From Propionivibrio sp. (lineage in GTDB: Bacteria > Pseudomonadota > Gammaproteobacteria > Burkholderiales > Rhodocyclaceae): DNA of 37,013 nt. Shown one piece after another: positions 15,379-25,112 of this stretch. A program made the position numbers and the translations under genes. Position 1 is the first letter of the stretch, and each line of letters opens with the position of its first letter. Location: NCBI RefSeq assembly GCF_029255185.1, contig NZ_JAPUVO010000064.1, forward strand, positions 1 through 37,013. Reading direction: 5' to 3'. Under the pieces are notes generated by a model. That model was not told where the DNA came from and searched no databases. It saw only the letters and a list, made by a program, of their open reading frames with translations.

Positions 15379-17964
15379 ATGAGCAAGAAGCTGATAATTG
15401 CCGAAAAACCTTCAGTCGCCGCTGATATCGCCCGCGCCTTGGGGGGATTCACCAAACACGACGATTACTTCGAGAGCGCGGACTGCGTTCTTTCTTCCGC
15501 CGTCGGCCACCTGCTCGAACTGGCCTGCCCGGAGGAATACGAGGTCAAACGCGGCAAGTGGTCCTTCGCTCACCTGCCGGTCATTCCACCGCATTTCGAT
15601 CTGCGGCCGATCGAAAAGACCGAATCTCGCCTCAAACTTCTTACCCGACTGATCAAGCGCAAGGATGTCAGTGCGCTGGTGAACGCCTGTGACGCAGGAC
15701 GCGAAGGTGAGTTGATCTTCAATTACATCGCGCAACACGCCAAAACCGGCAAACCGGTGGAGCGTTTGTGGTTGCAGTCGATGACTCAGCAGGCCATCAA
15801 GGATGGTTTTTCCAAACTGCGTCCCGGCTCCGAAATGCAAGGACTGGCCGATGCGGCTGTCTGCCGTTCTGAATCCGACTGGTTGGTTGGCATTAATGGC
15901 ACTCGGGCAATGACCGCCTTCAACTCGAAGACCGGAGGATTTCATCTGACAACGGTTGGCCGCGTCCAGACACCAACCCTGGCGCTGATGGTTGATCGTG
16001 AAGACAAGATCAGAAAATTCATGCCCCGCCCTTACTGGGAACTGGAAGGATTATTCACCTGCGCCGCCGGCCAATACAAGGGAAAGTGGATTGACGAGAA
16101 TTTCGCCAAGGGCAAAAACGAGGAAGACGAACATCAACGCGCTGACCGCCTGTGGAACGAGACTCATGCCAAGGCACTGCAAAGCAAATGTGCTGGCCAG
16201 ACCGGCATAGTCAACGAGGAAGCCAAGCCTTCAACCCAACTGTCACCGCTGCTCTACGACCTGACCAGCCTGCAGCGAGAAGCTAATGGCCGCTTTGGTT
16301 TTTCGGCCAAATCCACGCTCGGCTTGGCGCAAGCACTTTACGAAAAACACAAGGTGTTGACCTATCCGCGTACTGATGCCCGAGCACTGCCCGAGGATTA
16401 TCTTTCCACGGTCAAGGAAACGCTCAAGATGCTGACCGGAGAAGGTGTCGGTAAAGGTCACGATGAAGCACTGCTAGCTCGTTTTTCACCCTTTGCCCAT
16501 CAGATTCTGGCACGCAATTGGGCGCTACCAAACAAGCGTATTTTCAACAACACCAAAATTTCTGATCACTTCGCCATTATTCCAACACTGCAAGCGCCGA
16601 AACACCTCTCTGAACCCGAGCAGAAGCTCTACGATATGGTGGTCAAACGTTTCCTTGCTGTTTTCTACCCGGCGGCCGAGTACATGATTACCACGCGAAT
16701 AACACGCGTGGTCGATGTGCCATTTAGGACCGAGGGCAAGGTTCTGGTTAATCCGGGCTGGCTTGCTGTTTATGGCCGCGAAGGCCAGGATGGTGACGAA
16801 GGTAATCTGGTGGCTGTGCAGCCGAATGAGAAAGTACTTGCCGACGAGGTCGTGCTTATTGCCACCGAAACCCGTCCGCCTCCCCGTTACTCTGAAGCGA
16901 CTTTGCTCTCGGCTATGGAAGGTGCGGGCAAGATGGTCGATGACGAGGAGTTGAAAGCCGCAATGGCCGGTCGTGGCCTTGGCACGCCCGCCACGCGCGC
17001 CCAGATTATCGAAAATTTGATTGGTGAGCAGTACCTGCATCGCGAAGGCCGCGAACTACAACCGACGGCCAAAGCTTTTTCGCTGATGACCCTGCTCAAT
17101 GGTCTTGGCATTCCGGAGCTTACGGCTGCGGAATTAACTGGTGACTGGGAATGGAAGCTGGCACGCATGGAGCGCGGCGAGATGTCGCGCAATGCCTTCA
17201 TGCAGCAAATCGCGGCAATGACTCAGCACATCGTCGACCGGGCCAAAAGCTATGACAGCGACACCATTCCAGGCGACTTTGGTGAACTTTCCACCCCTTG
17301 CCCAAAATGCGGCGGCTTGATCAAGGAAACCTATAAAAAGTTTCAATGTCAGGCGTGCGATTTTTCGCTTTGGAAAATTGTTGCCAGCCGTCAATTTGAG
17401 GCCGCTGAAATCGAGGAATTACTCACCGAACGTAAGATCGGTCCGATCACCGGTTTTCGCAATAAGATGGGGCGTCCTTTCAATGCCATCATCAAGCTCA
17501 ATGCCGATAATCTGCCAGAGTTTGACTTTGGTCAGAGCGCCAATGGCGACGATGGCAATGGCGAAGAGGTCGATTTCTCAGGGCAAGAGTCACTAGGAAC
17601 TTGTCCAAAATGTTCATCCCGAGTTTTCGATCACGGCATGGCCTACGTTTGCGAGAAATCGGTCGGTCCGACTAAAAGTTGCGATTTCCGCTCAGGCAAG
17701 GTGATCCTGCAGCAAACAGTTGAGCCTGAGCAAATGAAAAAATTGCTTGCCACAGGACGCACCGATTTGCTCAAGGATTTTATTTCTTCGCGGACTCGAC
17801 GCAAATTCTCGTCTTTTTTGGTTCGCGGTGCTGACGGAAAAGTCGGTTTTGAATTTGAAAAGCGCGTCCCAAAAACAAAAGCAGCAGTCAAGACAGAAAA
17901 GCCTGTTGCTGACAAACCTCTAATAAAATCTCCGGCCAAAAGGGCAACCAAGAAGTCGGCCTAG
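15379..17964 (+). CDS. topB: DNA topoisomerase III, long form with C-terminal zinc ribbons
   Basis: Type IA topoisomerase. N-terminal TOPRIM: MSKKLIIAEKPSVAADIAR with the acidic DAGREGE motif at 105-111. The active-site Tyr329 lies in LTYPRTDARALP. Other family blocks include VCRSESDWLVGINGTRA, TTVGRVQTPTLALMVDRE, FNNTKISDHFAIIPT and the GRGLGTPATRAQIIE block. At 861 residues it is about 200 longer than E. coli TopB: the extra C-terminus holds a four-Cys zinc ribbon (CPKCGGLIKETYKKFQCQAC), a second Cys-containing module (CPKCSSRVFDHGMAYVC), and a Lys/Ala-rich tail (TKAAVKTEKPVADKPLIKSPAKRATKKSA, in part), which probably hold DNA. Likely decatenase or relaxing activity during replication. ATG 15379 is the only sensible start; the ribosome binding site is weak. 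Confidence 0.93.
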   Translation: MSKKLIIAEKPSVAADIARALGGFTKHDDYFESADCVLSSAVGHLLELACPEEYEVKRGKWSFAHLPVIPPHFDLRPIEKTESRLKLLTRLIKRKDVSALVNACDAGREGELIFNYIAQHAKTGKPVERLWLQSMTQQAIKDGFSKLRPGSEMQGLADAAVCRSESDWLVGINGTRAMTAFNSKTGGFHLTTVGRVQTPTLALMVDREDKIRKFMPRPYWELEGLFTCAAGQYKGKWIDENFAKGKNEEDEHQRADRLWNETHAKALQSKCAGQTGIVNEEAKPSTQLSPLLYDLTSLQREANGRFGFSAKSTLGLAQALYEKHKVLTYPRTDARALPEDYLSTVKETLKMLTGEGVGKGHDEALLARFSPFAHQILARNWALPNKRIFNNTKISDHFAIIPTLQAPKHLSEPEQKLYDMVVKRFLAVFYPAAEYMITTRITRVVDVPFRTEGKVLVNPGWLAVYGREGQDGDEGNLVAVQPNEKVLADEVVLIATETRPPPRYSEATLLSAMEGAGKMVDDEELKAAMAGRGLGTPATRAQIIENLIGEQYLHREGRELQPTAKAFSLMTLLNGLGIPELTAAELTGDWEWKLARMERGEMSRNAFMQQIAAMTQHIVDRAKSYDSDTIPGDFGELSTPCPKCGGLIKETYKKFQCQACDFSLWKIVASRQFEAAEIEELLTERKIGPITGFRNKMGRPFNAIIKLNADNLPEFDFGQSANGDDGNGEEVDFSGQESLGTCPKCSSRVFDHGMAYVCEKSVGPTKSCDFRSGKVILQQTVEPEQMKKLLATGRTDLLKDFISSRTRRKFSSFLVRGADGKVGFEFEKRVPKTKAAVKTEKPVADKPLIKSPAKRATKKSA

Positions 17965-18001
17965 TGATTTCTGGCAAGCACTGAGTTTGTCAGACCCTCG
18001 C

Positions 18002-18017
18002 TGTTTCACGTGAAACA
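18002..18017. other. parS: parS centromere-like site 1 (perfect 16-bp palindrome)
   Basis: TGTTTCACGTGAAACA is a perfect match to the canonical chromosomal parS palindrome bound by ParB. It sits about 4.6 kb from oriC. It overlaps the last codons of rsuA (minus strand TGT TTC ACG TGA): the site supplies Cys-Phe-Thr-stop. In the 17965-18005 gap before it, between convergent topB and rsuA, nothing else is recognisable. Confidence 0.93.
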
Positions 18018-18728
18018 AACCGGGGGATACTGGCGAAGACGGTGAAGATCTACCGCCTCAAGCCATATCCATTTCCCAACGGGTAAATCATCGGGTAGAG
18101 ACAGCCCGCCAACCGATATGCGGTTCAATCCTTCAACCCGGTTTCCAGCCGCTGCGATCATTCGCTTGACCAGATGGTACTTGCCCTCAGTCACGGTCAT
18201 CCTGAGCAAACGCTCAGCGCGCATTTCACACGCCACCGCGGCGATAGGGGCCGGCTCATCGTTTAGCTGAACCCCCGCCAGCAATAATGAAAGCTGTAAA
18301 TCGTTGAGTGGATGTTTGACGCTAACATCGTAGACTTTAGGTATTTTTTTCTTTGGTGCGGTATAGGTGTGAATGAACTGTCCATCGTCGGATAGAAGGA
18401 GTAAACCTGTAGTATCTTCGTCGAGCCGCCCGACGGCTTGAACCCCTCGCGTTAGCACTGGGCGTGGCAATAGCGAATAAATGCTTGGGTGATGTTTCGG
18501 CTTTTGCGAACACTCATAATTTCCCGGTTTATTGAGCGCAAGATAGACGTTCTTGCGAAAAATCCAAGGCTCTTCATCAACCGTAAAACCAAATCCCGCT
18601 GCTTCGTATTCAGCAAAGGGATCGTCGCAAACATTGCCGCCTACTCGCACTCGCCCTGAATAAACCAGGGCACGGCATTCAGGGCGACTGCCAAAACCTT
18701 GGGATCTAAGAAGGCGCTCAAGTTGCAC
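18006..18728 (-). CDS. rsuA: 16S rRNA pseudouridine(516) synthase RsuA
   Basis: Converts U516 of 16S rRNA to pseudouridine. An N-terminal S4 RNA-binding domain (QLERLLRSQGFGSRPECRALVYSGRVRVGG) precedes the catalytic domain with the active-site Asp in VGRLDEDTTGLLLLSDDG and the RsuA-type EGKYHLVKRMIAAAGNRVEGLNRI region. I chose GTG 18728 (240 residues), which follows AGTGAGAGG at six-base spacing; a TTG at 18752 would add eight residues. The gene is downstream of gyrB with a 60-base gap on the same strand. Its final four codons, including the stop, lie within a parS palindrome. RsuA and its relatives RluB/E/F share this architecture; the KYHLVKRMIAAAGN form favours RsuA. Confidence 0.87.
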   Translation of the reverse strand: MQLERLLRSQGFGSRPECRALVYSGRVRVGGNVCDDPFAEYEAAGFGFTVDEEPWIFRKNVYLALNKPGNYECSQKPKHHPSIYSLLPRPVLTRGVQAVGRLDEDTTGLLLLSDDGQFIHTYTAPKKKIPKVYDVSVKHPLNDLQLSLLLAGVQLNDEPAPIAAVACEMRAERLLRMTVTEGKYHLVKRMIAAAGNRVEGLNRISVGGLSLPDDLPVGKWIWLEAVDLHRLRQYPPVCFT

Positions 18729-18788
18729 TGCCGACCTCTCACTTATCAGCAAACTCGACTTCCAGCACGCTAACCTTCCTTCGCCAGC

Positions 18789-21263
<2,475 letters not shown>

Positions 21264-21275
21264 CTATCCAATGTA

Positions 21276-21291
21276 TGTTTCACGTGAAACT
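21276..21291. other. parS: parS centromere-like site 2 (15 of 16 match) before gyrB
   Basis: TGTTTCACGTGAAACT differs from the canonical palindrome only in the last base. It lies in the dnaN-gyrB gap, 15 bases upstream of the gyrB ATG and about 1.2 kb from oriC. On the minus strand the site begins within a TATAAG (plus 21290-21295) that could serve as a gyrB -10 element, though no matching -35 was found. Confidence 0.88.
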
Positions 21292-21322
21292 TATACTAAC
21301 TTATTGATTTAAATTTGTTTTA

Positions 21323-22435
21323 CTAAATTCGCATCGGCATAACAACGTATTTGAAACGGTCATTTCCTGGAATAGTCAACAATGCGCTCGAATTGGCATC
21401 GTTAAAACCCCACTCAACTGTTTCAACCGACGAATTATTAAGAACATCCAAAAGGTAACCAACATTGAAACCAACATCGATTAAATCACCGTTGTAATCG
21501 ACTTCAATTTCTTCCTGAGCCTCTTCCTGCTCAGCATTCGCCGCCATAATCTTCATACTACCCTGAGTCAGAACCAGACGAACTCCACGAAATTTTTCGT
21601 TAGTAAGAATCGCTGCGCGGACCATGGACTGTAAAAGCGCAACACGATTCAAGGTAACAATGTTTTTCAGCGTCGCCGGAATAACCCGCTCGTAATCCGG
21701 AAATTTCCCATCAATTAATTTTGAAACAAGACTGATGTGGCCAAAATTAAATCGTATCTGGTTGCTTGCCAACTCAATTTGCAATGGCTCGTCGCTATCG
21801 GCCAGCAGACGGCCCAATTCAAGAACAGTTTTTCTCGGCAAAATCAGTTCCTGGCGCGGAGACGTCGCTTCACCATCAAGCGGCATGCTGGCATACGCCA
21901 AACGGTGACCATCAGTGGCTACCGCCCGTAGTTCATTTTCATCAACCAGCAGTAGTAGGCCATTAAGATAATAGCGAACGTCCTGTGCTGCCATTGAAAA
22001 CTGTGTCTGTCCCAACAACTGACGAAACTGTTTCTGGGTAACCGTAATTTTTTTTATTTCGCCATCGGAAAGGGCCATCCGAGGGAAATCTTCGGCCGGC
22101 AGCGTTTGCAGCGTAAAACGGCTTTTTCCAGCTCTAAGCTGCAAACGCTTGTCTTCGAGATTCAAACTGACTTCGGCCATGTCCGGCAAGGATCTTAAAA
22201 TATCTTGAAGTTTGCGTGCGCCGACAGTCACGGCAGCATCTCCGTCACCCGCAGCTCCCCCTGTTGAGGTAGTTATCTGAATTTCAATATCAGTCGCTAA
22301 CAAAGTCAGCTTGTCAGCTTTTTTATCAAGCAACACATTTGACAAAATTGGTAAGGTATGTCTCTTCTCGACGATCCCTGACACCGACTGAAGTGGCGCC
22401 AGAAGCATGTCGCGTTGGGTTTTAATAAGAAGCAT
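21323..22435 (-). CDS. dnaN: DNA polymerase III beta subunit (sliding clamp)
   Basis: Forms the ring that tethers DNA polymerase III. The 370 residues have the typical start (MLLIKTQRDMLLAPLQSVSGIVEKRHTLPILSNVLL, in part), the three repeated clamp domains, the central FSMAAQDVRYYLNGLLL and VATDGHRLA patterns, and the C-terminal YVVMPMRI that closes the protein-binding pocket. ATG 22435 follows AGGATTT. It lies directly left of oriC; dnaA is on the other side in the same orientation. Confidence 0.98.
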   Translation of the reverse strand: MLLIKTQRDMLLAPLQSVSGIVEKRHTLPILSNVLLDKKADKLTLLATDIEIQITTSTGGAAGDGDAAVTVGARKLQDILRSLPDMAEVSLNLEDKRLQLRAGKSRFTLQTLPAEDFPRMALSDGEIKKITVTQKQFRQLLGQTQFSMAAQDVRYYLNGLLLLVDENELRAVATDGHRLAYASMPLDGEATSPRQELILPRKTVLELGRLLADSDEPLQIELASNQIRFNFGHISLVSKLIDGKFPDYERVIPATLKNIVTLNRVALLQSMVRAAILTNEKFRGVRLVLTQGSMKIMAANAEQEEAQEEIEVDYNGDLIDVGFNVGYLLDVLNNSSVETVEWGFNDANSSALLTIPGNDRFKYVVMPMRI

Positions 22436-22644
22436 ATATATAAATCCTATAAAGATAATATCAAATACAACCCTGTGAATATCTATAATTTATCTTTAAT
22501 TATCAACTAATTACAAAAAAATTCAAGACTGTAGAACCTCTGTATTGAGCTGTGGATAAACTTTAACAAGTTATTCACACGCCTCGATTCGAAACCTTTT
22601 CCACTTTTTACACATAGCTTGTGATGGACTTATACATATGCGCA
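22436..22644. other. oriC: Chromosomal replication origin (oriC) between dnaN and dnaA
   Basis: This 209-base gap has an AT-rich left part (about 22436-22530, suitable as the unwinding element) and a right part with DnaA boxes. TGTGGATAA at 22551-22559 is a perfect box in reverse. TTATTCACA at 22571-22579 matches the TTATNCACA consensus. TTTTACACA (22606-22614), TTATACATA (22630-22638) and, within the AT-rich part, TGTGAATAT in reverse (22474-22482) are each one base off. The clustering, the AT-rich flank and the position between dnaA and dnaN are the standard bacterial oriC arrangement. Any dnaN promoter must also lie here; no clear one was found. Confidence 0.85.
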
Positions 22645-24048
22645 CTAGCCCTTCAAAACCTGGAGGAGCACATGAACGTCGTGATTCAATTCGTTGTCCT
22701 TGCCGCGCAAAGTTTCAATAGTCCGTACAGCGTGCAAGACGGTTGTATGGTCACGACCGCCAAAAGCTTCGCCAATTGAGGGATAGCTTTGCGACGTCAG
22801 ATTTTTTGCCAGCCACATAGCGACCTGTCGCGGGCGAGCGATTTGCCGCGTGCGTTTTTTTGAAAACAGATCGGAAACCTTTATTTTGAAGTAATCAGCA
22901 ACCGTTTTTTGGATATTTTCAACAGTAATCTGCCGATTTACAGCGCCAATCAGATCCTTAAGAGACTCTTTTGCGAGATCAAGATCAATCTTTCGACCAT
23001 GAAAAGACGAATAGGCCAGCACCTTTTTCAGCGCTCCCTCGAGTTCACGGACGTTGGATCTTAGATGCTTGGCAATGTAAAAGGAAACTTCATCGTCAAG
23101 TTTTACGTGTTCAACTTCAGCCTTCTTTTTGAGAATGGCGACGCGCATCTCAATTTCAGGCGGTTCGATCTGAACTGTAAGACCCCAGTCAAAACGGGTA
23201 ATCAAGCGATCTTCAAGCCCTGAAATATCCTTCGGGTAGGTGTCACAGCTAATAACAATCTGTTTTTTTGATTCGATTAGTGCATTAAAAACAAAGAAGA
23301 ACTCTTCCTGAGTCCGGTTTTTTCCGTTGAAGAACTGGACATCGTCAAGCAAGAGAACATCAAGCGAACGATAGTAACGCTTGAAAGCATCAAACGACTT
23401 TGTTTGATACGCGCGAACCACATCCGAGTAGTAATCCTCAGCATGCACGTAGCGAACGACCTTACCAGGATTCTGCTCGAGGATATGATTGCCAATCGCA
23501 TGAATGAGATGTGTTTTGCCAAGACCGGCCTCGCCGTAAATGAACATCGGGTTGTAGGCTACACCACCTGGATTGATGGCAACTTGCACCGAGGCTGCGC
23601 GCGCCAGATCGTTGGCTTTTCCGACGATCAGGTTTTCGAAGGTAAACCCGGGAATAAGCCGAGTTTTTTCATAAAACGAGCGAGATTTGTCCAGTGGACG
23701 TTCCAGGACAGCCTGCGCACTGTTTGTCGTTCGGTCAGAACTGTTCGTTGCCGCTACGTCACTGGCGGTTTGAGATTTCTGTGGCGCCAGCGGAACAACT
23801 GCACGTTCCCCGAGCATTAGTGCGACGCAAACAGGTGCTGAGAAATAGGCACTGCCAAGTTCTTCAATACGCGCCAGGTAACGTTCCTTGACCCATTTCA
23901 GAATGAAGCCATTAGGGGCAAACAGGCGTAAACCATTGTTGAAATCTTCCTCACCTTCGAGGCGAAGAGGACGAATCCAAGTATTGAATTGCTGAGGAGG
24001 AAGTTCGTGTTCGAACTGGCTCAGGCAGGAAATCCAGAAACTACTCAT
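22645..24048 (-). CDS. dnaA: Chromosomal replication initiator protein DnaA
   Basis: Binds the DnaA boxes of oriC, melts the AT-rich region and loads the helicase. From ATG 24048 the protein is 467 residues: domain I (SSFWISCLSQFEHELPPQQFNTWIRPL), a variable linker (about 85-130), the AAA+ domain with Walker A GEAGLGKT at 172-179 and Walker B LLLDD at 232-236, and the C-terminal DNA-binding domain with SQSYPSIGEAFGGRDHTTVLHAV. A GTG at 24117 could add 23 residues, but the family normally starts at the Ser-Ser-Phe-Trp segment. No good ribosome binding site precedes either start. It is transcribed toward oriC. Confidence 0.97.
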   Translation of the reverse strand: MSSFWISCLSQFEHELPPQQFNTWIRPLRLEGEEDFNNGLRLFAPNGFILKWVKERYLARIEELGSAYFSAPVCVALMLGERAVVPLAPQKSQTASDVAATNSSDRTTNSAQAVLERPLDKSRSFYEKTRLIPGFTFENLIVGKANDLARAASVQVAINPGGVAYNPMFIYGEAGLGKTHLIHAIGNHILEQNPGKVVRYVHAEDYYSDVVRAYQTKSFDAFKRYYRSLDVLLLDDVQFFNGKNRTQEEFFFVFNALIESKKQIVISCDTYPKDISGLEDRLITRFDWGLTVQIEPPEIEMRVAILKKKAEVEHVKLDDEVSFYIAKHLRSNVRELEGALKKVLAYSSFHGRKIDLDLAKESLKDLIGAVNRQITVENIQKTVADYFKIKVSDLFSKKRTRQIARPRQVAMWLAKNLTSQSYPSIGEAFGGRDHTTVLHAVRTIETLRGKDNELNHDVHVLLQVLKG

Positions 24049-24197
24049 AACTAGTGATTTAACACGATCCCGTTTAGGTGCTGCGATGGCAAAGTCGATA
24101 ACTGGGTCGCTCTTCACACGAAACCACCCACGGCCAGGCAGGACACTATGGTTAGCTCGCCTAGGCTGGGATTGTTTCTGGATGTTTATTAGCGCTG

Positions 24198-24224
24198 CTT
24201 TCAGCCACTTGTAAGCGCTGAAAG
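24198..24224. repeat. Inverted repeat upstream of dnaA
   Basis: CTTTCAGC (24198-24205) and GCTGAAAG (24217-24224) form an eight-base inverted repeat with an 11-base spacer, in the 300-base dnaA-rpmH intergenic region (24049-24348). A nearby direct AGCGCT repeat (24191 and about 24214) overlaps it. It could be an operator or an mRNA hairpin of the dnaA leader. I see no clear dnaA promoter. Confidence 0.45.
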
Positions 24225-24252
24225 GAGGGGATTCTAACCTGTCGGCTGAAAG

Positions 24253-24261
24253 TTATCCACA
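24253..24261 (+). promoter_or_regulatory. Perfect DnaA box upstream of rpmH and dnaA
   Basis: TTATCCACA, an exact DnaA box, about 200 bases upstream of dnaA and 21 bases before the -35 of the rpmH promoter. Such boxes between dnaA and rpmH are commonly linked to DnaA autoregulation; here it could act on either divergent unit. Confidence 0.75.
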
Positions 24262-24281
24262 GCTTGATAAAAAATTTAGAC

Positions 24282-24311
24282 TTGACAAGAGCAAGTCAGA
24301 CAATGTCTAAT
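24282..24311 (+). promoter_or_regulatory. Strong sigma-70 promoter for rpmH-rnpA operon
   Basis: -35 TTGACA (24282-24287, perfect) and -10 TCTAAT (24306-24311, five of six) at 18-base spacing, 38 bases before rpmH. The -35 lies in an inverted repeat GACTTG (24279-24284) / CAAGTC (24292-24297), and a wider pair TTAGAC / GTCTAA brackets the promoter, suggesting a possible operator. Confidence 0.75.
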
Positions 24312-24348
24312 TCCGCGTTTACTTTGTAATGACATCAAGGGTTTAATA

Positions 24349-24483
24349 ATGAAACGTACCTATCAACCGTCGGTGATCCGACGCAAGCGTACTCACGGCT
24401 TCCTCGTCCGGATGGCTACCCGCGGTGGTCGTGCGGTGATTCGCGCGCGCCGCGCCAAGGGTCGTCGTCGCTTGGCCGTTTGA
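24349..24483 (+). CDS. rpmH: 50S ribosomal protein L34
   Basis: A 44-residue, highly basic protein: [18 protein letters not shown] start, then [14 protein letters not shown] and an Arg/Lys-rich end ([11 protein letters not shown]). This is the universal L34 sequence pattern. ATG 24349 is preceded by AAGGG at nine bases. It is the first gene of the rpmH-rnpA-yidD-yidC-mnmE unit, divergent from dnaA as in most bacteria, and its stop overlaps the proposed TTG start of rnpA. Confidence 0.98.
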   Translation: MKRTYQPSVIRRKRTHGFLVRMATRGGRAVIRARRAKGRRRLAV

Positions 24484-24875
24484 ACGCCTACCGGCCTGCT
24501 GGAGGACACCAGCCAGCATCTGCCGCGTTTCCAAAGTACTGCCGACTGACAAAAACGGATGAGTTTTCATCCGTTTTTGGTTTCAGGAAGGCGCTAAGAA
24601 GCAGACATTTCCTGTTACATTACCGCCTTCGGGCGGCTGAAGAAACGATGGGTGCTCGCTTGGGTCTGGTTGTTGCCAAGCGTTTTTTGCGTCGTTCGGT
24701 GGATCGCAATCTGATCCGGCGACTGGCGCGCGAGAATTTTCGCCTGCTGCGCTGCCGGTTGCTCCCGCGTGACCTGATATTACGTTTGGCGGTTAAACCT
24801 GAAGCACTCGACCGACGCGCCCTTGCAGAAGAAATCCGGAGTTTGCTGGGAAAAATGATCTCACCTGAAGCATGA
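24480..24875 (+). CDS. rnpA: Ribonuclease P protein component
   Basis: Protein subunit of RNase P, which matures the 5' ends of tRNAs with the M1 RNA. 131 residues: the [11 protein letters not shown] start region, then the RNR motif region [21 protein letters not shown] that contacts RNA. The start is taken as TTG 24480 (TTGA overlap with the rpmH stop), since no ATG or GTG occurs before the conserved region and the reading MNAYR... fits relatives. A strong GGAGGA lies inside the frame at 24500-24505 but has no usable start behind it. A perfect terminator-like hairpin lies within the gene at 24550-24579, which may set a low RnpA:L34 ratio. yidD follows after four bases. Confidence 0.93.
   Translation: MNAYRPAGGHQPASAAFPKYCRLTKTDEFSSVFGFRKALRSRHFLLHYRLRAAEETMGARLGLVVAKRFLRRSVDRNLIRRLARENFRLLRCRLLPRDLILRLAVKPEALDRRALAEEIRSLLGKMISPEA
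24550..24579 (+). terminator. Terminator-shaped hairpin inside the 5' part of rnpA
   Basis: CAAAAACGGATGA (24550-24562) pairs perfectly with TCATCCGTTTTTG (24567-24579) around a GTTT loop: 13 base pairs ending in a run of five T, the form of an intrinsic, bidirectional terminator. It is embedded in codons of rnpA (region [10 protein letters not shown]) about 70 bases after the rpmH stop. Probably a partial terminator or a processing/stability element. Confidence 0.6.
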
Positions 24876-24879
24876 GCCA

Positions 24880-25089
24880 ATGAAATTTTTGCTGTTGGCA
24901 TTAATCCGCATTTACAAATATATGATCAGCCCTTTTCTTGGGCGCTGCTGCCGTTTTTTCCCAAGTTGCTCGGAATACACTGTCGAAGCGGTGGAAAAAC
25001 ATGGTGCGTGCAAGGGCGCACGCCTAGGCCTTAAACGAATATCTCGCTGTCACCCGTGGAATTCGGGTGGTTTTGACCCTGTCCCCTGA
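24880..25089 (+). CDS. yidD: Membrane protein insertion efficiency factor YidD
   Basis: A 69-residue protein with the family pattern: LIRIYKYMISPFLGRCCRFFPSCSEY, then EAVEKHGACKGARLGLKRISRCHPWNSGGFDPVP, including the conserved Cys residues and the HPW-GG-DPVP ending. It helps YidC-dependent insertion of membrane proteins. ATG 24880 is four bases after rnpA and the gene ends 23 bases before yidC, the normal order. Confidence 0.96.
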   Translation: MKFLLLALIRIYKYMISPFLGRCCRFFPSCSEYTVEAVEKHGACKGARLGLKRISRCHPWNSGGFDPVP

Positions 25090-25112
25090 ATTTTTAATCG
25101 TATAGGCCGTTC

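Noticed and set aside
24049-24348. dnaA-rpmH gap as the replication origin
   Set aside because: It has just one good DnaA box and no AT-rich block comparable to the dnaN-dnaA gap.
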